Shown here: piece by piece, positions 21,961-33,960 of the stretch
Layout: each line of letters begins with the position of its first letter
How positions within the stretch are numbered: the stretch's first letter is position 1
From: Pyrus communis
Lineage: Eukaryota > Streptophyta > Magnoliopsida > Rosales > Rosaceae
Direction of reading: 5' to 3'
DNA: 64,000 nt
Assembly: GCF_963583255.1 (NCBI RefSeq)
Contig: NC_084813.1
Coordinates: forward strand, 5,318,001-5,382,000
Position numbers and translations under genes: made by a program
The notes under the pieces: model-generated
What the model was told of the DNA's origin: nothing
Seen by the model: the letters and a program-made list of their open reading frames with translations, nothing else
Databases searched by the model: none

Positions 21961-24077
21961 TGTCACAACCCGTCCCGGAATTTTAATTCCGAGGACGTGA
22001 AATTATGAAAATGCCCTTAAACGGGACTAAGGGGCGTAAAATATGTTGTAACTTGATGATTTGGGGATTGGGTAGGATCCCACCTCCCTCAAATCTCTCC
22101 CTCATTCCCGTATCTTGTCTCTCTCTCTTTCCTCCCTCACAAACCTCTCATTCTCTCTGTCAGTTCTCTCTCTCTCCTTCGAACTCACACGGACCACCCA
22201 CAAAACCACCCTAAAACTATACCAACGAAGGATCTAAGACCACCATCGTACTCCTGAGGACCACACGAACACGATGGTACCAATTTCAGGTGAGTTTCAC
22301 TTCGGAAAACATGGATTTCAATTTCACTGTGCGTGTGCACTGTTCATGCACACGTAAAGCTTGATGTTTTCTGGGATTTTGAAGCTTGTAGGAAGCTTGG
22401 TGAGGTCCTAAGGAAGCTCGGAGTGCTTCGTTTGAAGGATTTGGACGTCGGGATCACGAACTGTAAGTCCGGCCGAATTTTCGTATTTTTGGAAAAGTTT
22501 GATTCCGTTGTTTTTAGGCCCTAAAACTAGTCCAACGTGGTAGATTATGTTTAGGGCTTCATTTTGGTATAAATTACGTGAAAAATGGACATAGGAACAC
22601 GGAGAATGACAAGTTCAAAGTTTGGCCGGAGCTGTCGGGGCTTTTTCCGGCGAAACCACGGCGAGTTAGGGGTCGAGACAGGTATGGATGTGTTCGTCTC
22701 GTCAATACCTTCAATTTGATATATAGTACGTCGAAAATGGTTAAGAAATGAAGAAGTTATGACACTTTGAAATTTTCCCAGAAATTCCGGCAAAACACCA
22801 TCTCCGGCGAAACCAGTCCGGCGACGCGAGGAAGAAGACGCGCGCGTGGGCAGCGCGTGAACAGTGCGCGTGGGGGCGCGTGAGAGCTCCAAATTGAGTT
22901 CTGAAAATTGTCACGCGTTCGTGACGTCGCGTAGATCACCGTGGTATATTCATACACCCAAATTGAGTAACGTATGAGAAAGTTATGGACGAATGTTTGG
23001 TGTATGTGCGTTAAATAACGTCAATTTGGTTACTTTTTGTATAGGTGAAAATTATACAGAGGAAGAATGTAACCAAGCTAAGGGAGGTTCAGGGACCTAT
23101 GAGACGTCGATGTGATCAGTGAGTGGGCAGTTATTTTTCAGTATATATATATACGTATGCTTGACGTATTTTAAAAGAAATACGAATTAAATATCCTGTC
23201 ATATATGCATCATATTTTAATATGTGCATTACCATAATTATGCATACTGTTGCATGGTGCTGAGGAGGCCCAGGTAAGCTACATTTGAAATACATTTGAT
23301 ATACGTATGAAATACATCATCACATGCATTAGTAGTAGCATACATTTATATATGTGTATTTGGTGCTGTGGACGCACAGGTAAGTGCCAGGTAAGTGGTA
23401 TTCATGTTTGTATTCAGTAGTAGCTTGAGCATTTATTGAGCGTGGAGCTCTATTGATGTGAATTACGCTTAAGCATTTATTGAGCGTGGAGCTCTATTGA
23501 TGTGAATTACGCTTAAGCATTTATTGAGCGTGGAGCTCTATTGATGTGAATTACGCTTAAGCATTTATTGAGCGTGGAGCTCTATTGATGTGAATTACGC
23601 TTGAGCATTTATTGAGCGTGGAGCTCTATTGATGTGGATTACGCTTGAGCATTTATTGAGCGTGGAGCTCTATTGATGTGGCATATTCTCGAGCATGAAT
23701 GGCATATTCTTGAGCATGAATGATATACCCTTGAGCATGTTGGCATATCCATACATACGTATATATGTTATTTTCTGGGAAACTATACTTGTTTTACGGC
23801 GAGGGGTTACAAAGTTTTGAGAAGTGTTTGGATTTGGAAAAGAATTGTTTTGCTGACCCACTCAACTTTGTTTTGCACCCCTCCAGGTTCAAGAATTGCA
23901 AATGTGTGGTGACTACGAGGAAGTTCAACGGTGTTCTGACAGAATGGCCAAAAATTAGGTCTCACCTTTGGGTGTTTCATCTTAGAAATTGTATCTTTAA
24001 AGCTTCCGTACTGTGTAAATGGTTACGTCACTCTCACGTGACGGCCAGCATGCCCTCCTTCGGGACGGGGTGTGTCA
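21961..24077 (+). repeat. 3' LTR of the gypsy element
   Basis: Same length as the 5' LTR at a constant offset of 6344 bp. All stretches compared are identical, including the minisatellite and every short reading frame. Confidence 0.95.
23424..23681 (+). repeat. 44-bp minisatellite in the 3' LTR
   Basis: Identical copy number and variant order to the array in the 5' LTR. Confidence 0.95.
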
Positions 24078-24082
24078 CCTTT

Positions 24083-24600
24083 GGTCATGCTCGACTTTTT
24101 TTCTTTTTCCTTTTCTTTCCAATGTTTGCATCGAACATGTTAAATAAATACAAAATGACAATAAAGGTCATCCAATAATTAAAAACCTTTAACAAACTTT
24201 CCTATGAAATGACAATAAGGACAACACACTCAGTGACTCAAACTCCCTCCCTTCCAACCCTTATGACAAGAATTCTGCTCTGTATTTTAGACACATCCAA
24301 AAATTTCTTCATAATTAAATACAAACTGAACTGAATTTGATCCGGTACAATCCAATTTAACTCAATTTTCGTGATGAATATTTATAAGAACCGAAGAAAT
24401 CAAATCGTAACTTTTTTTCGATTTCAATTCTGATTTTAGAGGTGAACGGAGCGTTCTCACCCTTAAATTTGATGTAATTTTGGTCGGGTCAGGATTGTCC
24501 AGGGAGAATCCTATGCCATTTTAGTTATCACGTTTCAATTTTCAATCTCTTTTCCTAATGCCACTGTTTACGCCCATGCTGTTTCTGGTCTGGTGAACTG
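24083..24600. other. PPR gene upstream region
   Basis: The gypsy element is inserted about 520 bp before the PPR start codon. No other gene was seen. The element's right LTR could influence this promoter, but that is inference. Confidence 0.5.
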
Positions 24601-27246
24601 ATGGCACTTCCCGCCATCGCAAGAAGACTGCGAAGCAAACATTCCCAGCTCTTCCTATCACACACCCTACTCCCATCCATTTCTGATTCACCGTCTCCGC
24701 CTCGTTCCTCACAACTTCTCCTCCGCGATCTCTGTCAGACGTTTCATCGAACACTTCTCGTGCTCCCTCAAACCCCTCGCCATTTCTCTACTCTCCAACC
24801 CTTCTCAGCCCAAACTCTCAACGACCCCTTGGGCTTCAATGGCCAACGATTCAACACAAACCACCCCCGCGACTCGGGTTTCACCCAATTTCTCGAATTG
24901 CTCAAACGCGCCGCCGATTTTGCCTCAGAAGCCGAGACCATGGCTTTTCTCGACGAGTCGGGCATGAAGGTAGATCGAGAAGCGGTGCTTTTGGTGATTT
25001 GGGAGTTGAGGAAAGATTGGAAATCGGCGTTTTTGGCTTTCCAATGGGGTGAGAAGTGGGGCTGTTGCAACGAAGAGGCTTGTAGTCTGATGGTATGGAT
25101 TCTGGGGAGTCACAAAAAGTTCAGTACTGCTTGGTGTTTGATACGAGACTTGCATCGGGCTTTGATGGATACGCGGCGTGCAATGCTTATTATGATTGAT
25201 AGGTATGCTTGTGCTTTGCTTTTGATTTTTTTAATTTTTGATTGAATTGAAATTATATATGGTGTTTGAAAAGAGGTTTCATTTAGCTAGAGTGTTTGGT
25301 TGTTAGAACTAGACATGGTTGGAAATTTTCTGCATTCTATTTTTTTGTTTCATACTCTTAAAAGTTTGAAATTTGATATGTATTGTTTCAATGGTTGCTC
25401 CAATTCTTGTTTTTGTGCAATCAAACAAGATGCTTTAACTTCATGAAACTCCGAAAATCAAACGATTTTTTCTTTTTAAAGTAGGAATCTTTATAGAATT
25501 AGTTCTTGTTCATTTTTTCTGGCTTCAGGATATTTGGATTTTTGTTTCAGGATGATAGATGATGAGTTTAGTTTAGAATTTAGGGATCTTAGTCTTGAGC
25601 TGTGGTTTATACGATAAATGTGAGACGAATCTGAAACAACATGAATGAAACAATAAAAACTCGACTTTATTTACACCCCTAATCTCTCTATTTGAGTATG
25701 TAGGTGTTGGATGCTCGTAACTGAAAGCTATCCAAATGTTTTTCAATGAGGTCTTGGAAACATGCCCAACAACACTATTGGACTGTTATGTGTTCCAGAT
25801 ACTCATTGGATTTTTATACATAATTTTTGCTGGCGAAGTATTGTGACTAAAATTATTGAAAGTAAATGACACTGTTGTAGCTATTATTTAAAGTAAAGAT
25901 TGCTTGTAATTAGTAGCTTACTATTAGTTATGTTTATGTATGTTTTAAATTTCTTGAGAGAGAGAGAAGAGTTCATAAATTTTAAAAAGGAGGTAGTGGC
26001 TTAAATACTTGTAGACATCGAAATTTGAAATTCGTATTTAAGTATTATCTAAGCTTTGTCCATTTCTTGGAGTTTATTTGTTAGCATCCCTGAGCTTATG
26101 CTTTCTCAAACTCATACAGGGTTTACAAGTCCTGATAAAAAATCATAATCTTTCCTTATTTCTCCTTTGTCGTTCATCAGATATGCATCTGCAAATGATC
26201 CGTGTAAGGCCATTAAGACATTCCACGTAATGGACAAGTTCAGATTGACTCCTGATCAAGAAGCATTCCACATCCTCTTGAATGCTCTCTGTAAATATGG
26301 AAACATCGAAGAAGCTGAAGAGTTCATGCTTGTAAATAAGAAGCTTTTCCCACTGGAGACCGAGAGCTTTAACATTATTCTGAATGGGTGGTGTAACATA
26401 TCTGTTGATGTTTTTGAAGCCAAGAGAGTTTGGAGAGAAATGTCAAAATGTTGTGTTACACCAGATGCAACTTCTTATACGCACTTGATCTCCTGCTTCT
26501 CAAAGGTTGGGAAACTATTTGACTCCCTTAGGCTCTATGATGAAATGAAGAAGAGGGGTTGGATCCCTGGGATCAGCGTTTATAACTCATTAATTTATGT
26601 TCTAACTTGTGAAAATTGTTTTAAAGAAGCTCTCAAAATACTGGACAAATTGAAAGAAGAGGGTTTGCAGGCAGATGCTACCACGTATAACTCAATGATA
26701 TGTCCTTTATGTGAATCAGAAAAGCTAGAGGAGGCGAGGCAGATGTTGGGCGCTATGATAGCCGATAATCTCAGCCCGACCACTGAGACTTACAATGCGT
26801 TTCTCCAGAGCACAGGTTTAGAGGGAACTCTTGAAATTCTTAATCGGATGAAGAAAGCTAATTTAGGTCCCAGTAGCAGTACCTTTCTTATGATTCTTGG
26901 AAAGTTCTTCAGATTAGAGCAACCTGAAATGGCATTGAAGATGTGGACGGAAATGAAGCAGTATGGAGTAGTGCCTGATTCTGCACATTACACAGTAATG
27001 GTACAAGGGCTGGCAGCTTGTCGGTTGTTAATTAAGGCCAAGGAAATATTTTCTGAGATGAAGACTAACGGATTTGTAGAAGATCCAAAGCTTAAGAGGC
27101 TTTTGGAGGAGCCAGGTAGTCGTGTTAAAGGAAAACGGAGACCGAAACCAGTCAAGCAGGCAACAAAGGTTAATCAAAAGCAAGGCAGTACAAAGAGATG
27201 GAATAGTCTGCGCCAATCAAGAAAGAAAAAGGCATCAATTGAATAG
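24601..27246 (+). CDS. Pentatricopeptide repeat protein, mitochondrial type
   Basis: P-class PPR protein, likely an organellar RNA-binding factor. Exons are 24601-25202 and 26181-27246. The donor GATAG/gtatgc and acceptor ttcatcag/ATATG join phase 2 to give ...MIDR-YASAND and 555 residues. The Arg/Ser-rich N-terminus (MALPAIARRLRSK) without acidic residues fits mitochondrial import. About eight PPR-like 35-residue units run through exon 2, for example TESFNIILNGWCN, TSYTHLISCFSKVGK, SVYNSLIYVLTC, TTYNSMICPLCE and AHYTVMVQGLAA. The C-terminus is a lysine/arginine-rich tail. Context suggests the counterpart of Arabidopsis At1g80880, because its expected neighbours follow in order; this is from memory, not a search. 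An intron is uncommon in PPR genes. Confidence 0.9.
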
Positions 27247-29318
27247 TTTAATCTCAAATTCGACTGCATGCGGAACATTTCTAAAAGATATGGGTTGTAG
27301 TTATTGGCCAAGTCATTAAGGAAGCTGCTTCTGCAAACATCGACTCATAGAAACAGTACCACTTATGCTATCTGGTTTTCATCCGTGGCAGCTGATTAAG
27401 ACAAAAATTGATCTGGCATTGAGAAAGGAGCTCAGCTTCTTCAATAATGCAAAAAGTTTATCAAAGAGCATTTAATTCACAGTTTTCTGGTATATTCGGG
27501 AATCATTGCTGTTGTTTCTCGATGTTCCTGGTATGTTTTCTACTTGATCCCTCGTGTTCATATTGTACTTCTGGCAGATGACTCCAACCTTGGTCAATTA
27601 GTTCATGAACGTGATTAGTTTATCGTGGTTTCCATGATTTGGAAGCACACTATTTTCCTCTTTTCGTTGTTGCTTTTGTTTGCTCCTACTGAACAAAGAC
27701 TTGTTAACATTTGGTGAACGAAGACTTGTTTGGAAGTATAGTATTTTTTTTTTCTTCTGCAGCTTCTCAGTCATCTATGCTGGTGGAACCTACTATCTGT
27801 AGATTTAGCGATTCCAGTTCGGTTTAAAAGGAAGAGAAGAATGAAAAACCCTCTGTTCTATAACTCATAACTGTAAACAACTCTTCATGTAAGAAATTTT
27901 ATGTTTTCAATCCTACTGTAATAGTGCGAAAAAACGAGAATCTGATTGTGGCACTCATCATTTGTTTTGTGAGCACTGGATAGCGATACGGGGAAATTTT
28001 CTAGCAGTCCGTAGCCTCTCCTCTATGATTCGTCGGCAGGGGCACAAGTTTCGTTTTCAAGATGGGCACACGCCGTCGTGTATGTATTTCTTGGCGACTT
28101 TGAAAACATACATTTACCACCATGATTGAGCATTATCCTCCTTGTACAAGAAGGGTAGATCTCTTAGCATTAGCAGCTGCCACGGATGACAACCAGGCAG
28201 CATAAGTGGTAAGGTTTCTATTATCCTCTTGGTATTAGCACGTTTTTCTTCCCGAAAGACCTTCAAGTGTTTTTTTTCAAAAATCAACAAAGAAAAATGA
28301 CAATTAAAAGAAAAATGACGATTAATGAACTTGATTAAAGACTTTCAAGTGCTTTTTTATTTTTCTAACGTTTTTAATAACGATTAAAGGACAAATGTCG
28401 AGGCGTTAGAGGCCCCATATCTGGACCCACTTCATTTTGGGCCCATTCACTTGATGCCACGTGTAATTTGTTTACCATAATATGATGCATCTCCTCCTCC
28501 GACGCAGGGGCATAGGTGATAGAGATTAAGATTCTTTTCACTGGTTAAAAAGTCATTTCAAGTAAATTTTCTAGAACCCTCTGCTTGAATCTAGAAATAT
28601 ATAGAAATAAACATGTCATGGAGTGCATCTAAAATGGGTCCTCTCCGATTTCGGTTAAACCTGACAAACCTACATGACCAATTAACGTACAAAGGAAAAT
28701 TAAAATTTGCCAGTTTCAAAGTTCAAAAGGTTAATACGACGATATCTTAAAGTTCACCTTAAGAATATATGACTTACATTTTGCATTTGTGCATTCTTCA
28801 GCTGTTTATAATAAATAGATTGTTGGCTATTAATGCAAGATCGCATCAACAGTCCACAATCACGTACGCATGCTTAAGTGATCGATGCTCAAACAAAGTT
28901 AAAGTTGTATCATAAAATCAATACAATACGAGTAGGTCACTTGATAGTGCCAATATAGTATTCACTTAAATTTGATGCTTTAAAGAAAAATTGATGAAAA
29001 TAGTCTGAAAACTTTGAGTTTTAACAATAAAGATAAAACAAAGGGTAAAATGAATAATATTAGAATTGATTTTAATATAAAAATATAATTTTTCGTTAAA
29101 ATAAAGAATTGTTTGTTGAATTTACTGTGCTTTAATTCAAATCTATATCCTTCCAAAGACTAAACAGTGGACCAGTCTGTCAACATTGTTGGACTGGACC
29201 CCCATATTAATATAATTGTCGTGTTGTGTGGCTCCCACACAACCCAGATAATTCAACTTTTGAATCGTCTTTCCAGACTCCACTAGAGTGATATCGTAGT
29301 GAGTACTGGGAAGCTGAG
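27247..29318. other. PPR 3' region and spacer
   Basis: The first 600 bp or so probably include the PPR 3' UTR. The rest has no recognisable coding or repeat signal. Confidence 0.5.
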
Positions 29319-29354
29319 GGAGGGAGAGAGAGAGAGAGGGAGAGAGAGAGAGAG
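29319..29354 (+). promoter_or_regulatory. GA-rich tract in the phytocyanin 5' leader
   Basis: A (GA)n run ends 12 bp before the start codon. Such tracts are common in plant core promoters and 5' UTRs, and the functional role here is inferred. Confidence 0.5.
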
Positions 29355-29366
29355 GTGAAGGAAGAG

Positions 29367-30684
29367 ATGTCCAAGTCCTCCTCCAACTCCAACTCCAACT
29401 CCAATGACCACATCTTGCTTCTCGTTTTCATCATCTCGGGGCTTGCAGTGCTCACTCCAATCCTTGCCACTGACCACATTGTTGGAGCCAACCGTGGCTG
29501 GAATCCTAGCCAAAACTACACCCTCTGGGCCAACAACCAAACTTTCTATGTTGGGGACCTTATTTGTAAGATAACAATCTCTCCCTCTCTCTCTATGTAT
29601 GTGTTTCTGTCATATGTTTTAACCGTTAGATTTGATGTTTAAATCTATTATTTTAGTTTTAGCCATTTATTTTTTGTATAACTCGGTGACACCATTGGAA
29701 AAATTGCTTATTTTTTGTTGATGTAAAAAAAATTAAAGAGAAATGAGAAATGCCATATTATTGTACACTGAATTGAAACTAGCACAGACATTTTGAAAAT
29801 CTTTAAGCTATGTTTGGGTGAGGGACTTTCAAATTCTAAGGCCATTAGGTAAAATGAAGAAGAAATGGATCACAAAAAATTAGATATGAGGAATTAGAAA
29901 ATGCACCACATAAGCATTATAAATATACCTAAATCCCTTGGAATTTGGAAATTTCTTACCCAAACATACCCTAAAGTTTGCCTCAGTTTCTATCTGAGAA
30001 AATTTTCTTGCATAAATTTCATAGCTCATGAACCATCATCTTGTTCTTTGAATGTTGCCATTTGTGTATAGGGTTGGTTTCGGTACGGTTACCATACCAA
30101 AATCCCGGTACCAATACCACATTAAACTTTTGGTATACCTAATGATTTTGATTACCAATATCATTACCAATTGGTACAACATTAGTATGGTATGGTAATT
30201 CGGTAAAAAAATTCCACCCCTATTTGTGCAGTGTCACAATTTAAATCTTTTGGGGAAAATCAAACAATTTATCTTTTGTGCAAGTTTTTCTTATTTATCC
30301 ATGTTTTTGTTTTTGTTCTCAAAGTGTAGTTTTTGTTAAATTGCAGCGTTTAGGTACCAAAAGAACCAGTACAATGTGTTCGAAGTGAACCAAACAGGGT
30401 ATGACAACTGCACCTTGGACGGTGCAGTTGGGAACTGGAGCAGTGGCAAAGACTTCATCCCCCTCAATCAGGCCAAGAGGTATTACTTCATTTGTGGCAA
30501 TGGGCAGTGCTACAATGGCATGAAGGTCTCTGTCCTTGTCCATCCTCTGCCTTCCCCCCCAAAGGCCGCCGTCAGTGCTCATAACTCTTCATCAGATGCT
30601 GCTGTCCTGGTGGTTCCTCAACAGGGATTTCGGGCTTTGGCGGTTTCCTTGGCAATGCTGTGCTTTGGATTTGGATGGGTGTAG
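29367..30684 (+). CDS. Early-nodulin-like phytocyanin lacking copper ligands
   Basis: Extracellular GPI-anchored cupredoxin-fold protein of 178 residues. Exons are 29367-29565 and 30347-30684, joined in phase 1 to read GDLI-SFRYQKNQ. A Ser/Asn-rich leader and hydrophobic signal peptide (about residues 14-34) precede the plastocyanin-like domain DHIVGANRGWN...GMKVSVLV. A hydrophobic C-terminal tail fits a GPI signal. The disulfide cysteines are present (NCTLDG and GQCYNG). The copper ligands are not: the first His position reads YNVFEV, and the usual GHC motif reads GQC. It is therefore a non-copper ENODL or lamin-like member. The intron carries two MITEs. The ATG at 29367 is chosen because the upstream in-frame codon at 29355 is GTG. 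Confidence 0.9.
29801..29976. mobile_element. MITE in the phytocyanin intron
   Basis: The ends are inverted over about 36 bp: CTTTAAGCTATGTTTGGGT at the left, and CTTTAGGGTATGTTTGGGT read from the right end. The target duplication is unresolved. Confidence 0.7.
30069..30222. mobile_element. hAT-type MITE in the phytocyanin intron
   Basis: The ends TAGGGTTGG and CCACCCCTA are inverted. The 8-bp duplication TTTGTGTA / TTTGTGCA (7 of 8 matching) flanks it at 30061-30068 and 30223-30230. It is related by its ends to the element at 10637. Confidence 0.8.
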
Positions 30685-31626
30685 TGCTTGTGGTATAACT
30701 CAGGGAAGTGTACAATTTATTTGTTCTGAGTTCTTAATGTATGCTCATCAGACTTTCACGTTATGTGATTTGGGCTGAAGTGTTCTGAGGTTTTTCCTTT
30801 CTCCTCTCAACTGTGTTACCTGAACTTTATTTTTCAAATGACTAGATTTCGAGAGCCCTTCGACTATTTTCAACTCCTGTAGTTTATAGTTTTGATCGTT
30901 TGAGCTATTTCTAGGCATCGAGGCATTCACACTAGTTTTATAGCAGCGTAGGCCGTCACTGTTAAGACCATAGACTTGGCAGGGAGTCGGTGACTACATT
31001 CATTTGCCTTCCAAGAGTAGGCTAGCTATAACCCCATCAACTGTTTTCCATTTTCAGTTGCTATTGATGCAGGCAGTTCTTGAGCTGCATCTACTTCGAC
31101 ATGAGGTGTAGGAAAACCGATCCTTCTGCTCATACGAATTTGATGATCAGTCCATTTGAATTAGGTCACAATTTCCATCAAAAGAATGTATGAGTAGCTT
31201 CAACCTCGCAGCTCCATTCCGCAGAAAGTATCCTTTTTGCTCTTTTTTTGTGGTTTCTGAAGAGTGATTGCATATTGGTTTCCGTTGGGTTTAGCTCCTG
31301 TCTTTTGGCCCTGTTCAGAAAGTCAGCCAAACTGGGGCTTAACGCAGTCAAGTTGGCTAGAGAAGTGTGCCCTCCTCACCAAGTTCGGTTCCCCTCCCCT
31401 CCCCGTAATTTAAAGTAGATTATTACCCAATTTAATTTAATTTTTTAATTGTCTTCAATTTTTTACTTGAAGACTTCTCGAAGGGCCAGTCCCTTTTCAA
31501 AGTCTTCAAGACTTTTTCAAAGTAAACGATAGTCGTGAAGAGAAATTTAATCACACTTTCGATGTTTTGCGCGTTAAGCCCCAAATAAAGTTGTGACTTC
31601 GGCAACTGAAAAGCATATCTTCCAAT
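30685..31626. other. Phytocyanin 3' region and ZRK upstream region
   Basis: No gene recognised. Confidence 0.5.
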
Positions 31627-32646
31627 ATGCTATCAAGATTCAGAAACAACAAATACAACAGGGAAAAGAAGGGCTGCTTCTTGAAGAATGGAGCTGCTAT
31701 GTTGGAACAGCTCATACATTCTTTCGATGGGAGTTGTAATCCGATTCAGATGTACTCCGAACAAGACCTCAACAAGGCAACGAATGACTACGGCTGGGAT
31801 GGAATGATACATAGGGATTGGAATTCTCGACTTTACAAAGGAGTTCATGAAGAACGCCAGATTTTGGTTAAGAAGTTCGAAGCAGACTCGAGTAGTTACA
31901 TGGATCCTCTGGAATTGGTTGCGAATGAAGTAGCAATTGCCTCGAACATGAGCAAGCACAAGAATGTTTTGAAGCTGTTGGGTTGCTGCCTTGAGACCGA
32001 GTTGCCTACACTAATTTATGAATTCCCAACAAAAGGTAATCTCTCCCACCACATCTATGGAGATGGTGAATCACCACCGTGGCCGATCAGGTTAAAGATT
32101 GCAATTGAAGTAGCAGGTGCAGTTGCTTATCTCCACTATGGCATGCCGAAGATGATCATCCATCGAGATATAAAGACTGGACATATCTTCTTAGACCAAG
32201 ACTATGTCGCCAAGCTGTCCGAGTTCCGAACCTCAGTACCAATTCCTTTTGGTAAAACTCATGTAGATGTTGAAGTGATTACCGGAACTCACGGGTGCCT
32301 GCCTCCTGAATATGCTATATCCGGACGTACTTCAGAAAAGAGCGATGTCCACAGCTTTGGAGTTCTATTATGTGAGATCTTTGCAGGAAAGAGATGGAGT
32401 GATTTACTAAATTGGTCTATGGAGAATGATTACAATGCCGGTCCAAGCTCATATAACGAGCTCGAGTTTATAGAGTCAGCAAATCTTTGCAAAACCTGCT
32501 TAGAGGCCGAGGTATTGGAAGAAGAAAACAAGAAGCAAGTAGTGGAATGTGCCAAGCTCATAGGGAGGTGTCTCAAAACAAATCCGGACGAGAGGCCGAT
32601 CATGACGGAGGTAGCACAATCACTGAGAGTGATCAAAAGCTTGTGA
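31627..32646 (+). CDS. ZED1-related (ZRK) pseudokinase
   Basis: Cytoplasmic receptor-like kinase of 339 residues with no signal peptide or membrane segment. The start (FLKNGAAMLEQLI, residues 18-30, then CNPIQMYSEQDLNKATNDY) is the characteristic head of the Arabidopsis ZED1/RKS1/ZRK group, which act as adaptors or decoys for the NLR ZAR1. The kinase fold has a lysine pair (ILVKKF, K82/K83) and HRD at 179-181. However, the glycine loop is absent, the catalytic-loop Asn is replaced by His186 (KTGHIFL), and the DFG motif reads SEF at 198-200. The metal-binding Asp is therefore lost and catalysis is unlikely, as in known ZRKs. It is single exon. ZAR1 itself is not seen in the window; the NLR at 6427-9066 is of a different type. 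Confidence 0.88.
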   Translation: MLSRFRNNKYNREKKGCFLKNGAAMLEQLIHSFDGSCNPIQMYSEQDLNKATNDYGWDGMIHRDWNSRLYKGVHEERQILVKKFEADSSSYMDPLELVANEVAIASNMSKHKNVLKLLGCCLETELPTLIYEFPTKGNLSHHIYGDGESPPWPIRLKIAIEVAGAVAYLHYGMPKMIIHRDIKTGHIFLDQDYVAKLSEFRTSVPIPFGKTHVDVEVITGTHGCLPPEYAISGRTSEKSDVHSFGVLLCEIFAGKRWSDLLNWSMENDYNAGPSSYNELEFIESANLCKTCLEAEVLEEENKKQVVECAKLIGRCLKTNPDERPIMTEVAQSLRVIKSL

Positions 32647-32779
32647 GATTCACATCACCCAGTCTCAGAGTGGTCAAAAGTTTATAAGATTGTTGCTACT
32701 GTATTCTAGTTATGATATTGATTAAATGAACCAGTGTTGAAGAAAATGACGCGAATGAGCAACTGTGTGTTTTTTCTTG

Positions 32780-33395
32780 ATCAAATAATTCAATTTAAAC
32801 TTATTGAGAATCTAGAGTACAGTCGGAAATATAAATCATGCAATCTAACCACAACTGCAAAACTTACACTGAGCTAAACCACCTGTGTGGGACGACTTTC
32901 TGTAACGTTTCATGTTGCATGCTGCTATAGCAATAAGATTTTTACAGCAAAATAGCGAAATCGAAGAACTCTTGAGAATGAGGAATTTAGCTGACCTAAA
33001 AAAGAACAATAAACAACAAGAGAACGCAATTGTAGTTGGTTTTGTATCATGTCTTCCGTTAGATCCAAGTCGTCCAAGTCTTTTCTTAGTCTCTTTGCAA
33101 GTCTTCCTAGGTCTTTCTTTACCCTTTGGTCCTGAGCCTCTGTCTCGTACTCGCATCTTCTAACCGAAGTGTTTGTAGGTCTTTATTTCACATGTCCAAA
33201 CCATCTTAACCGATTTTCTCTTCTCTTGTCTTCAATTTTGGCTACTCCTAATTTACCTTTGATATCATCGTTCCTAATCTTGTCCCTTCTTGTACCCCAC
33301 ATCCAACGAAGCATTCTCACCTCCGCTACACTTATTTTTTCTACATGTTGATGCTTCACTGCCTAACATTCCATGACATAAAGCATTGTTGTCAT
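32780..33395 (-). pseudogene. RTE-type LINE remnant, RT C-terminus
   Basis: Read on the minus strand, 33395-33170 encodes RMLRWMWGTRRDKIRND and, further on, ENRLRWFGHVK, the conserved C-terminal segment of RTE-clade plant LINEs. RRCEYETEAQDQRVKKDLGR follows. The canonical upstream phrase has a stop in place of Trp (TAG near 33365). It is a 5'-truncated, decayed copy. Confidence 0.8.
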
Positions 33396-33960
33396 CAATA
33401 AACAATAAACGGAAAGAGAAAAAAGAAGAGCAGCAGTAGAAACTTAGAGACCTGTGATCAAGCTGATATAATTGACTCAACACATTTAACAGCAGATCGA
33501 TAAAAGCTGGGCCCGTAAGTACAGAGCGTAAAGGATCAGAAGAACACGATGATGGAACAGAAATTCGATTTCAAATCTCATCTCAGTATAGTTTGATTAA
33601 AAGTAAGATAATCGACACGCGATCAACGTACTAATATGTATTCATTGATTCATTCCATATTGCTTTGTAGTACTAGTAGTGGCATGTCGCACTAGTTACA
33701 GCCTACAGGTAAGATTGACTTGAAGTGTGTTAAGCCTGATCCTTAAGGCTAGACAGAATTTGAGCATACATGTAGCTTCGACTTCCGTAGGGTTCACAAT
33801 ATCGTCGGCTTGACGATCATCAATAAGTCCAGTCTCAACAGCTTCTAGTACTTGGTGATCATCATCCGTTTGGCATGATTTATATGTACTTGGCCCGTGT
33901 TTCGCTTACTCTTGATCTTTTACTTATTTCATCATGAAGATAGAAAAAATTAGCAACGGT
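33396..33960. other. Intergenic, nothing recognised
   Basis: No coding or repeat signal identified. Confidence 0.5.

Larger units (their letters stand above)
15617..24077 (+). mobile_element. Complete Ty3/gypsy-type LTR retrotransposon, coding region dead
   Basis: The 8461-bp element has two LTRs of exactly 2117 bp (15617-17733 and 21961-24077) and a perfect 5-bp target duplication CCTTT (15612-15616 and 24078-24082). A primer-binding site matching initiator Met-tRNA and a purine tract are in their proper places. The interior of 4227 bp holds gag, protease, RT, RNase H and integrase remnants in gypsy order, all broken. Its phrases (for example PDVFPQNLPGLPP) and the stretch near the purine tract resemble Tekay/Del chromoviruses. 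The LTRs show no indel relative to each other and every stretch I compared was identical, so insertion was recent although the coding region is old and inactive. Confidence 0.95.
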
